The notes under the pieces are model-generated. The model did not search any database, was not told the origin of the DNA, and was given only the letters and a program-made list of their open reading frames with translations. The translations under genes were made by a program, and so were the position numbers. Shown here one piece after another: positions 50,590-62,224 of a stretch of 64,000 nt of DNA (position 1 is the first letter of the stretch; each line of letters opens with the position of its first letter). The DNA is from Sycobia sp. Sy_11 (lineage: Eukaryota; Arthropoda; Insecta; Hymenoptera; Epichrysomallidae): positions 2,480,001-2,544,000 of the forward strand of contig JACCIC010000039.1 of NCBI GenBank assembly GCA_018907035.1, given 5' to 3'.

Positions 50590-53500
50590 TCATTATAGAG
50601 TACGCGTCAGGCCATGAAAGGGAATATACTACTATGACTGTACTTGCTTACATGGCTGCTGCTCTTTTATACGATTCGAGTGCTTGCTAAAAGATTGCAG
50701 TTAGCGCGGAAAACACTCTTCGTATTTTGGTCGCGTTTTAATGGGTGTTCGGACTGTGCGTACACTCGGTGTTCCTGCCTGACGATGCATACACAAGCGG
50801 TTTATTCATTCTATTGACGTATCCCTGTTTTCTTTTTTCCCCTCTTCCTCTTGACCCCATTGAGAAAAAAAATCATATCGCATTTTATTACAATAAACTC
50901 ACGAAGATAAATAATTATTACTGTTTGACGGACAGTGACTCCTATTGTTTTCTTCTTCTTCAAGGGTACACGCTGTTGGGACTTCTATGTATATGTTGGC
51001 GATAACGTTGCAAAAATAATTTTTAAATTCTCATTTTTGCACTTGTAAATATAAGTTTGCGAAAACATTTGATGTTTCATCGTTATATTAGTATATTTTA
51101 TTTTTCTTTTAAATATTTTACACGTGGGACAGTGTTGAATCTTTCCGAAATAATATAGTGATTTATACAAGAAAATTATATTTTATATTCTGATTTTAAA
51201 AATATGTCGTCCCATGTATGGAATTTATCTAATATTTTTATATATGAAATTTTTTCCATACAATATTTTTACTTGAATGTCGTGCTGTAAATGCTCGTAA
51301 AATGGATATTAAATTTTATACTGTTCTCTTTCTTTCTTCCTCCATCTTAAAAACTCTTTTTTTGAAAATGTGAAATAATGAAATTACATTGTATTTTTTC
51401 TTCAAACTTAAGTTTCTGAAAATAAGTATTACTGAATGATTCTTATTGTTTGCTTTCATTAGAATTCATTATTGAGGAAAAAGTCGCCAAAGTATGGCAA
51501 GAAAGTATATTTCATTGCAGCTATAAAAATGGCACTTAACGATAATGCGCCAATTCATACTTTGCAATTCAAATTCAGAAATTGAAAAATAACGTTTCTG
51601 GTACCTCCGAGCTTAAATAACCCACATTACAATTTTATACATTTTTTATTGAGCGCGTTATTCACAGTTTAACCAGCAAATGCAATTTACTTTTTAAATG
51701 GAGCAAAAAAATTTTAATTATGTAATACACGTCTTAGTTCAAGAATCTATGTTTACGTTAAAGAATTGAGATTCATTAGATTATGTCGATACTAGAAAAT
51801 GTGACGTAACCGGGCTATTTTCTTCTGAATGTCACGCATATCTTTCTAAAAAATAATTATGGAGAATTATTGAAATGAATTACGAATTCTGCGTCGTTAG
51901 AGATTAACGAGAGAATTTCTTGCTTTCGTTCTTGAAGGGCAAAGTTACACCTCGTTAGCCTTTGATGCGCTGAAAGAGATTGTCATGATTAGCTTATCTT
52001 TACGCTAGTTTTTCAAAGCCTATATTAAAGTAATTATCAAAACGCAATCTAGCGGGAACAAATGCCGAATATTAAACTTACAAATATAACGCTACGGCAG
52101 CTCGGAAAAATTATGCACGCGGTATCCTGATATAATGTAACTGAAGTAGCTTAAATTGAAGATTTTAATTTCTAACCACCATTTACCTATTCAGATTAGC
52201 AATTTCACGTAACTCTGCATTTATGAATAAAGTATTACGCTTGTAATGGAATGGCGTTCTGGCGTTTCGTTTATTCATGCAATACAGGCGCGTATGGGTA
52301 AGGATATGGGTGGGGGAAGAGGTGGAACTAAGTAAAACCCAGGATTGCATCGCGCATATACGCAAATATATATAATCAAACTTGGATCATTAATTTCTTG
52401 TGTCTCGTGCAATATCAATAGCCAACCGCTCAATAACCCTAATCTCCTCCGAACAAACAATAGAGCTGATCATTAATGAATTGCACCCTTGCAAATGGAA
52501 TTCTAAACCACCTCTCTCTCTCTCTCTCTCTCTCTCTGTCTACTTCTCCTCGCATTTGTGCCAAGTATCCTCATTAGCTTATCCGGAAGTTCGTTAGTTT
52601 ACATGTAGATATTTGGCTACCTTGAGATTCACTTATCAACTGAAAGATACTAGTTGAGCAAACACTATCGACAGCGATATCCTTTTAAATAATGAAGTTG
52701 AAGCTATCGGCCCGCAGCTGTCCAATGCACGAGGTGTCATTGACTGACATCATAACCAACGGCTATGGCAACGGCTTAAAATTCATTATTCGAGCTACGC
52801 GTATAAATAGCAGAATCTATGTTATATTCGAGGCTCTTTTTTTTCAATGCAGAATTTACGTAATCCATATCCAGTCACTTATATTTTTTTCACGAAGGTG
52901 GGCTAAATATAAGACAACATCAGGTGGCGACCTGTCACGTTTGTAAATGTGCCGCTTACATATTACATGTACGATTGACCCCCCGGCGAATCGTTGACGT
53001 CACGCCCTCGCTCGAATCATCTCGCTTGTACATCCACGTGCCAGCTCTAAAACTGCCGCCTATGCGCGCGCGCGCGCCAGCTTCCTTCGCATTCCATCTG
53101 GTTCGAAGGATTTCACTTATATACACGTTGGATGCACCACGTCCCGTCCCGAATATCGGAATATAACCCGGGACGCTCCGTCAATACTAATAATATATAC
53201 CCTCCTACTCTCAATTTAGCTCTTTGATTGTGTAGACCTTCGGCCTAGGGCGGAAATTCCGAAACGATTTTCGCGGAAGTAATTTTGGAAATTTCTATAT
53301 AGGCGGTTACTTCCAAAATGACCCCGATTTCTGTATTGAGAATTAAGACACTGAAATTTTCATGGAACTTGGAATACTGTTGGATATCTGAGCGGAAATA
53401 ATATATGCTAAATTGAAATTTCAAAAGTCTTCATGGGTTCTAATTAAAAATGTTTCTATTTTTCCGCAATTTAACACGTGGCCTTATCGGCAATAGCGTG

Positions 53501-54100
53501 ATTTTCATCATTCCTTAGGAATATCCGTACTTGATATTTATATCCGAATAAAACTTTTTATTTTACTTGTTACGCTTTTTTTTCTTTGATGATTATGTAT
53601 GGGAAACAGACCGAGTAAAATAAATATCGGTCCACAATCCGCGATTTTTACCTATTTTTCAAAGTCAGCATCGTCATATCGTAAGTGCGGATGACGAACT
53701 ACATGAATTTTTTTTTTAAATTACAGTTTTATTAATTGCTTATTTGTTTAAAGGACAAATTATAATTCAAAGAATAAGTAGTGTTAAATACATTGATATT
53801 TTGTCTTTGCTAAACTTCTTCGAACATCGGATCGTAGTCTAGGAAACGTTTTACATTCATTAGAACAGACTTCTGCGTCTGTAAAATATAAAGACCTCCT
53901 TACGAACCTTTATTTTTTTGCTATAACATTGGAAAATGGGAGAAGCCTTCGTCCCTGTATACATAACAGTTGAGGGAGCTGCTTCTAAACGATTCGGTTT
54001 CGAGGTTACGTCTTTCCGATTACGTTCCGCTGGCCTTCCGCGTACTCTGCAGCCGTATACGCTTGACCTGTGTGACCTTCACGCGTAAATTAATTGTACT
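50590..54100. other. Intronic sequence, mostly without recognised features
   Basis: AT-rich unique DNA. It holds a short CT run at 52511-52538, a CG run near 53065-53076 and a small hairpin at 53275-53319. No exon was recognised. Confidence 0.45.
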
Positions 54101-54349
54101 AAGCAGAATATATCGTTTATAGTGGATACGCGTACTGTATTTTGAATGAAAAATTGAGAGAGGATGGCCATGTGTTCAAAGCGTATAAAGGCTGCGCGAC
54201 GCTCGTAAAATTGCTGCAGCCTACGAAGAATTCTTTGAGGACTTTATATACGATCAGAATATACCACGGATGTCTTGTTTGCGGTGTTATCGGGTTCTGC
54301 ATTTGAGCCTTACATTGGGGATGGTTGTCTATGAGTACATAGACTTTTA

Positions 54350-54357
<8 letters not shown>

Positions 54358-54406
<49 letters not shown>

Positions 54407-54485
54407 CTCTTCTGTCGCAAACAATGAATATAGTGGTGACGCGGTCGCGCGACTCCACGGCTTCCAACGACGGCCTCTCTCTATG

Positions 54486-54520
<35 letters not shown>
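54358..54520. repeat. Paired (CT)n microsatellites
   Basis: TC units at 54358-54402 and CT units at 54488-54520, separated by about 85 nt. Confidence 0.93.
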
Positions 54521-54524
<4 letters not shown>

Positions 54525-54699
54525 GTCTCTCCGTCTGCTCTCCGTTGCTCTAAATATAGATTGGCGCTGGTACGCCCGCGAGAAGACACGAGGCGAATTC
54601 GAGAGGAAAATGCTTTGGAAGGGGTTAAAAGAGAAAAAGAGAACGGTATGGAGAATCGAGGCGCGCTTTTACAGCTATACCAGCCTTTCTCCCGACATG

Positions 54700-55450
54700 T
54701 CAGCGTGACTTACCCAAGTGTGTATGTGCGCGCGTGTCCATATACGTGCGCCGATGCTGAAAGACCGAAAGGGACCGGGCGGTAAGGGGGTGGCGGGGGA
54801 GGGAAGAGATAGGGAGCCACGCGGGACGCTGCATCGATCGTTCTACTTAAAACTCTCAGTGTCCCGATGCATCCTGTGCAGTAGCCCGCAAATGTACGTT
54901 ATACCGTAAGAACTTATCTCCGAGCTTGATAAAAGCCTCGTTCGCCCTCCTACCCTCTCTCTTCCCGTGTCTCCCCCCCCCCTCACCGCTCTCTAATATA
55001 ATTAGACACGCCAGCGGGGGGACAGAGCTCGCGCGGGCCGAGGGATTATCGAAGCGAAGTTTCTCGAGCTCGGCCTCGGGTAAGCGCAGCGAACGTGGCC
55101 GATCGCGCGCGGGCGGAGCTTTTCGTGGGGCGAGGCGCGGAGGCATCGTTCACGTATACGCAATAAGCGGCGCGTGGCGAGAGGAGGGGGTGGAGGAGGT
55201 GGCTTAAGTAGAGAGTTCACGCGGTTTTCTCCCTCGACGCCCGGATCCCCGCGGATTAGGACGAGTTTCGCACGATCCACGCGCGGACTTCGGCTGGATG
55301 AGGGACAGTGAATAATCGAAAATCCAACGTGCACATACGTGCGCTTACACGCACAGACATTGCGTGCACGTATATGCACACACACGCCGCTCACCTAGAT
55401 GTTGTCGATTTGGAAGGCCCAAAAAAGTCGCCTGCGTGTTTCTCACTGTT
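54700..55450. other. CpG-rich island
   Basis: A dense CpG segment, most extreme at 55015-55160 (GCGCGGGC-type words), with frequent GCGC. It looks like a candidate intronic CpG island or alternative promoter. Open frames on both strands are compositional. Confidence 0.45.
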
Positions 55451-55483
55451 TTTCGCTCATCTACTTATATAATCTCTTTATCG

Positions 55484-55485
<2 letters not shown>

Positions 55486-55530
<45 letters not shown>
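55486..55530. repeat. (CT)22 microsatellite
   Basis: A perfect CT run followed by an alternating GCGC/GTGT tract to about 55557. Confidence 0.95.
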
Positions 55531-55533
<3 letters not shown>

Positions 55534-55977
55534 CGTGCGCGCGCGTGCGTGTGTGCACAGTGCACGCGTGAGTTACGGAAAAGGAAGATAGAGAGAATGG
55601 GAAAGAGAAAGGGGCCGAGATCCGACGATGATTTCGTATCCCTTTGCTCTCCTTTCTACGTGAGCGCATTACCAATTTCCGCGCCACCTTTAGCCGGTAC
55701 GTGGCGGCCACGGCTCCATATTGTGGCTTCCGGCTTTGTTAGACTCTGGATTCGTTGATCCTCGCCAACACACGGACACACACGCAATCGCGCGCGTGCG
55801 CGCACAAATACAGTTTTTCTCCGATGTGCTCTCTCTTCTCCTACATGGATGTATTGCCACGACTATTACGTTTCATTTTTCTACATTATTTTAGCAAATC
55901 TTATCATGTAATAAAGCTGGCGCCTGTTTTTTGAGCTGATAAACCAAAAAAGTTTCCCGGAATGAGAAATTTTATTA

Positions 55978-55999
55978 TTTTTTTTTTTTTTTTTTTTTT
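55978..55999. repeat. Poly-T run (T22)
   Basis: A homopolymer of about 22 T followed by AACG. It could be the tail of a retrocopied sequence on the minus strand, but no body is recognised. Confidence 0.85.
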
Positions 56000-56186
56000 A
56001 ACGATATTTGACTTTTTTCCGCAAACCGGTAAATTTTTTTTATAATGCCGGGTTCATTTACTGATAAACGTAGGTGGCCGTAAAATTTATTACGAAAATT
56101 TCGGTATATAAACCCAAATACCGTGTGGCTGATAGGATAACTCAACTAGGTCAGACTTCGTAAAAGCTTGAAAAATATTCACTCAA

Positions 56187-56188
<2 letters not shown>

Positions 56189-56234
<46 letters not shown>
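56189..56234. repeat. (AT)23 microsatellite
   Basis: A perfect AT run. Confidence 0.95.
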
Positions 56235-56237
<3 letters not shown>

Positions 56238-56239
56238 CA

Positions 56240-57560
56240 AAAAATTTAATATCATAACGTTCAAAAAATTAAATTATTACTAAACAGACATGGGACATCA
56301 GTATAAAAGCGTTCTTTAAGATTATAATAAAAAGCGTCTTATTGTATACTTCATACTTTCAGGATGAAAAATAATGGCTGAGATGGTTTAAATAAAAAAT
56401 TGTATGAGAAAATTGGCTCGATAAGAAAATATCTCCAGTGAAATTTACTTCATCTTAGCTATTATTGATTCTGTAGTCTTTATAGCGAGAAAATAATGCA
56501 CTTGCAAGGAATAAAAATGTCCGCTCCTTTTCCGGTCGCGCGTTCTTTTTTCTCTCTTCTTCCTCGTCATATTTCGTGCGATGGGAAGAAATGAAATTTG
56601 CACACAATATAAAATATTATTATTTTTTCTTAACATTTAATTGGACAAGTATGAATTATATACACTTAAATATGGCGACGGTTTAGTCATGATTGCCGAG
56701 CTAAAAATTGTGGAGGTTTTATCAATTTCCTCGTCGTAAATAAGATCTTAAATTTTTTAATGAGTTAGTTTTACGATGGAGGTACATCGAGTATAACATG
56801 TAATACAATATTGAAAGCCTAAGTATTTTTATAATATTAATAAGATTTTATACATTTATTGATATTGATAAATTGATTCAATAATTCCATACTAATTCAT
56901 GTTTGATATACAATTTTTTCATGTATCTATTAAAACTATTTAAACGATGTTGCCTTTTACTTGCCGTTGAAATTGTTGCATTACAGATGTTTTTCTTAAT
57001 TTATTAAATGCAAAATAAATAATTTATGAACTAATTTATGAAAACGAAAAGTGAATAATAGATTATAATTATTTAAATTGCCCAAGGCTTTACCATTTTC
57101 TTTCAAAGGAATTTTCATACAAAAATCATTTTAAAAAGTTGAGTTTTAACGAAAAAAGAATTTCCCAAGCTACGTCAATACAGTGTAGTGTAATTATTCT
57201 ATTTGGCTTGAAAAGAACTAAATTTAAAACGTACACCCGTTGCTCATTTCATTATCTTCGTTATTTCCAAACAAATACACGATTATACGTATGACAAATG
57301 TGTAAACGAAATCTTTGTCCCTGAGCGAAAAAATACAAAAGGAATAAAGTGCGAGCCTTAGATTTAACACGATTCTCTCGTGCGAAATCCGAGGCGAAAT
57401 CTATACCCTCCCATTTGCGCGCCGAATACCGGAAACCGGAAAATCGAACTAAAGAGGTCGAGCGCGGGTGAGAAGCTAAGAAGAAAAAAGACAACAACAA
57501 AAAAAAAAGAACGAAAAAAAAAGAACAGGTTATACAGAAAACCTCTCTCTATTCGAGTAA
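56240..57560. other. AT-rich intronic sequence without recognised features
   Basis: Unique AT-rich DNA. No gene or element was recognised. Confidence 0.5.
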
Positions 57561-57589
57561 CTTTTATCCAGAAACATCTTTGAGATCTG

Positions 57590-57590
57590 C

Positions 57591-57645
<55 letters not shown>
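57590..57645. repeat. (GT)5(TA)n compound microsatellite
   Basis: A few GT units followed by about 23 TA units. Confidence 0.93.
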
Positions 57646-57648
<3 letters not shown>

Positions 57649-57889
57649 GTGCTCTGTCTGAGTACACTTTTTGATAAAGCGTCTTTCTTCTCCCCTTTCA
57701 CCTCGGCTGTGACCCGACATCGTTGTGCATGTGCTCTGGTGTATGTATATGCATACATAGTTGTCGGTCGTTTCTCCCCTCTCCCTCGACACCTCCCGCG
57801 AGAGGGCGCCTTATCAGTCAAAGTTACTTTTCGCGCGCACTTGGGCACATCAGAGGTGACAAAAGCTATTCGAGGATCAATTGCTTTAC

Positions 57890-57892
<3 letters not shown>

Positions 57893-57950
<58 letters not shown>
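57893..57950. repeat. (TA)29 microsatellite
   Basis: One of the longest perfect TA runs in the window. Confidence 0.95.
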
Positions 57951-57953
<3 letters not shown>

Positions 57954-58313
57954 AAATGGAAGCACGCGGAGGATTTCGTGGTGGGGGTCGAACAGAGAAG
58001 ATAACGCTGGGGTTTGATGGAATGCCTCAGATACACGGGTGCGGGAAAGCTCTCTCTTCCGTTCTACATTATATATGCGCGTATATACGTATCTGCGCGC
58101 GCGCGCGCGCGTGTGTGTATGTGTTCGAGCTTTGTGCTCGACGATAAGCGGGTCTCTCTTTCTTTCACTTACCCCTTTCATCCCAAACTAGGTCTTTTTT
58201 CGGTAAACTTTTGCGACTATCCCCGCCGCTCTCTATATTCTCTTCATTCTTTTCATGCCCCAAGCTCGTATGTTTTTCAAATTTAGGGATGCGGAAATTT
58301 TAATGGATGAAGG

Positions 58314-58318
<5 letters not shown>

Positions 58319-58358
<40 letters not shown>
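58319..58358. repeat. (AT)20 microsatellite
   Basis: A perfect AT run, the third within 760 nt. Confidence 0.95.
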
Positions 58359-58360
<2 letters not shown>

Positions 58361-58655
58361 AACTGTAACTACTGTGTGTGCGCGTGTGTGGGCGTGTGGC
58401 ATATATAAAGCGTCGGCTCTAATGCAAATCGATAATCTCTACCTCCTCGAGATCGACATAAGCAGCTCGAGAGAGATCCCGGGGACAAATGCATCAGCCC
58501 CCCCTCCCGCCCCTCAAGCGAGGGGCGCGTGTGTCGTTCGGGGAGGAAAAGACGAGAATAAGAAGAAGAGTATAAAGGGTCTTATCGTAGACGCGCATTC
58601 TGCGCATTGTTGGGCTTGAGCGAGCACCGCTCATAAAAGTAGGAGAGATACCCTA

Positions 58656-58677
58656 CCTCTCTCTCTCTCTCTCTCTG
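58656..58677. repeat. (CT)n short microsatellite
   Basis: About ten to eleven CT units. Confidence 0.9.
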
Positions 58678-58859
58678 TCCACTTTACCTATAGAGAGATT
58701 GAAAAAGACGGAGATAAAGCGAGGGCTTTGCGAAGTCGGTAGAGTTTTTCCCCCTTTGCTGAACGATTCGATAAGCTGAAGTGGAGTATATTTTAGATGT
58801 CGGAGGGGTGAAGACGCGCGGGATGGAATGAGTTGATGTTCGAGAGACACCTTGACTAA

Positions 58860-60860
58860 ACACTTAACCGCGAGGGCATTTTTTCGAGCTGATTATAGCG
58901 TTCAAGCTCAAGAAAAAATGTCCATGTTAATCGCGGGAAGAAAAAAATAGATATTTTTACAAATGTAAGCGTAACTTTTCTATTTATTTCAATATTACGG
59001 TTAAAAACTTCATGAATTTCTGCGAACATTTTGCGGGGTTTAAAACGAACTTTTAAAGCACGCCGGCTCGAAAAGAAACATGTTAACCCCAATAAGGATG
59101 TGAAAAATTGCAATTTACACTCAATGTTCTCTGAAAAAAATACATTTTGCCATAGAGTACACGGATTCTATTCGCAAAGATGAAAAAATAACATTTTTAG
59201 CGCGCCGTTTTGGAAAGTAGCATTCTACCACCTCGGAAATTCGTATTTTACTCTAATATTTTTGAAGAATACACTATTAACACAAATACATATTCCTAAA
59301 AAAACAGCCTACTCTACGTATATTAATATTAGAATTTGTAAATTTTTACTCACGCATAAAACTGTATGTATGGAAATTGACGAATATAAATGTAATAATA
59401 GACAAATGTAAATGTAATCACGTGGATAAACTGGATAATAGATCAAGCGAGCCTACATTTAGTGATAATTATTATTGAATTTGAATGATAAATTCGTTCC
59501 AATGAAGTGAATTTTAATTCTTATTAAGCTGTGTGTGCGTAAAAATAAAATAAACTTTTTTTTTTAGAAAATCGTATTCTAATAATTTTATCTATCGTTT
59601 GTATTAAAGAACATTAATATATTATTGTGTATTAATATATTATTATTATTATTATTATTATTCTAATAGTTATTTATAATTTTCAAATTTTCATTGTTAA
59701 TCAGTGTGCTGTAAAATTAAACAATTTCGACATCGTGTTTTTTTCTCACCAATGCCGGACATTCTTAGCCTATTAACAGAATTTTGCCGATGTTTAAATA
59801 GAGACCAGTACGTATCGAGAGGTTAATTATTTCGTTTCGTCAGATTCAAACAGTTTTTACATGTCTCCTCCCCCCCCCCCCCATTAGTCCGCAAATTCGC
59901 GGTTACGTGATTCTTCATAATTCAACGATTTTGCCGGCTGTTGTAGTATAATACACAAATACGCGCGCGCACTGAAGAGTGCTTGATAAGAAAATAAAAC
60001 TCGAGATGCGTGTAATTATTCTCAATTTATCAGAGGGAAAAGTGGCGCGTAATACCGTATTTATTCAACGCCCATGAGAAACAAAGAATTATCTCTCATT
60101 ATTAGGGTATTCGTTAACGTTTTTGTATATTTTGTGGATTATCTGGCTATATTTCTCCTCCGCATACACTCCTATGTATATATATATATATTAAGTATCG
60201 ATAACCTCATATTGTTGTTGCTTGGAAATTACTAATGAATAGGCGACTGAATGAAGACAATGACCCGTGCGTGTTTGTCGTTCACGTAAAAAAAAAAAAC
60301 GGCCTGCCATTCAGGGAACTGGATGCAATCTACCTGCTGTTGTTGGTTTAATTCGAATGTTTAACCGTTCTTCTGACCATTGAACCGTTCTTCTAACTCT
60401 TTGATTATTATTATCATTATTATTATTATTTGATATATACCGTTGCCATGTCGCTCGTTCTAGGTAGAATCGCGAATGGCTGGACAGTCCAAAATGGCCA
60501 TTCTACCGAATGAAAATTATCGCTGTGATCGGCAATATGGAACTAAGCGGAGAATTCGGATCGCGGATCAAAAAATTCAAAGAATTCATTTGGAATTTTG
60601 AAAAGCTACGTGGTTGGAATAGTTGCGAAGTAGATAAGGTGCGAGCTGGGCCGGGCATCTCGTGTATAGCTATATACCACCTATACTACACCGTTGAATT
60701 TTCATAGCCACCGCAATAAAGTGCGAGTTCCTTCAAATTATCAATATTTTTCTGAGCATTTTCTTGTTAAATAAGGGATATTGTCTTCGACGGTTTACGC
60801 AACCGCGCGAAAAGTACAATCGACGCGGCAGAGGCGCACGTTTTTCTGAAGCCAAAATGG
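58860..60860. other. AT-rich intronic sequence with short trinucleotide repeats
   Basis: Contains (TTA)n at 59637-59662, imperfect (TTA)n near 60403-60429 and a C12 run at 59871-59882. No gene was recognised. Confidence 0.5.
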
Positions 60861-60870
60861 CGTGTATGTG

Positions 60871-60880
<10 letters not shown>

Positions 60881-60925
<45 letters not shown>
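60881..60925. repeat. (TA)22 microsatellite
   Basis: A perfect TA run preceded by short TG units. Confidence 0.95.
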
Positions 60926-60927
<2 letters not shown>

Positions 60928-60999
60928 TGAAGCCCGGGTGTATGTAACGGATCTGCCTCTGCCCCGACCGGCTATAAAATCGAAATGCGACTTTTAATT

Positions 61000-61945
61000 T
61001 TGTTGTTGCGACTGCTTGAGACGAGTTCTCGGCGCCCTTCCCACGTTTAACTGCTGTTCTTTGGAAAAATGTTTCGAGCCTTTAAGCGTGGCGAATCCAC
61101 ATTGTTGCCCACCTCGTACATAGAACTTTTTTCCAGTTACGAATATCATTTAAATTGTAACGGCAATGCCGATACTTAGTTACTTTGTTGTTAATTAAAT
61201 TGTTTCAGGTTTTTTTTTTTTTTTGGTGTGTTGTATCGATTGGGAGCGCCAATTTTTGCATAATTTACTGTCGAAGAGAATAATAGGAATAATTGAATAG
61301 CAATTTCGAGACAGATAAGAAATAACATTCTAATATTCAAAAATTCATCTTATTAAAATAAAAATGAAAACAAAAAAAACAATGGTTATCTCAATTTTCA
61401 TAAACTGATCAAAGTTAATTTTATGTAAATTGAAGATTAATTTTTTATGTAAATTAAAATTTAACAATATCCAATCATTTGAACAATAGTTATATAATAT
61501 TTATTTTCATATTATTAAGGGTTCGTCTCGTACGTGATAAGATTTCGTATAGAAAGCTAGATCTTCGAGTTCCGATTGGATTCGATAAAAATATACACAT
61601 AGAATTTTAATACTTTATGCCGATGTGTCGTAAAGGGTCGAGATATTTTGTCATGATCGGTTAGAAAAGGAAAAAAAATACAACAAAATTCACCTTTTGA
61701 GTACTAAATTAAGAAAGATTAAGAAAAACAGAGACCAGTAGAATGAGTCATTACTAATCGTGTCGATCGCGCGTAAATGCAGAAGCAGTTACGTTATCAT
61801 TTCTCGTGTTTTTCCGCGATAATTCAGTGAACGATAGTGTGCAAAAAGTATAAATACATCCAATCAAAGTATCGGTAAAACGGGAAATAATTTATGGAGT
61901 TTAAACGGATTATAATGCGCTTTACTAGCAGCTCATTTACAAGTG
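61000..61945. other. AT-rich intronic sequence without recognised features
   Basis: Unique DNA with no supported gene or element. Confidence 0.5.
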
Positions 61946-61948
61946 CAC

Positions 61949-61950
<2 letters not shown>

Positions 61951-62006
<56 letters not shown>
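61951..62006. repeat. (TA)28 microsatellite
   Basis: A perfect TA run. Confidence 0.95.
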
Positions 62007-62009
<3 letters not shown>

Positions 62010-62086
62010 CCAATGAGATAAAGTTATTGCGCTCGCGCGAGTTTTCTCGAACGGTACGTCTATTGCATACATTACATTTATAATAG

Positions 62087-62087
<1 letters not shown>

Positions 62088-62142
<55 letters not shown>

Positions 62143-62220
62143 TGTATGTATGTATGTGTGTATGTATGTAGGTAGGTAGGTAGGTAGGTAGGCAGGTATG
62201 TACGTACGTACGTACGTATG
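62088..62220. repeat. Compound repeat (TG)n(TA)n(TGTA)n(GGTA)n(CGTA)n
   Basis: Five successive unit types occur: TG to 62098, TA to 62139, TGTA to about 62170, GGTA to about 62194 and CGTA to 62217. Each differs from its neighbour by one base, a record of stepwise microsatellite mutation and expansion. Confidence 0.93.
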
Positions 62221-62224
62221 TAAA

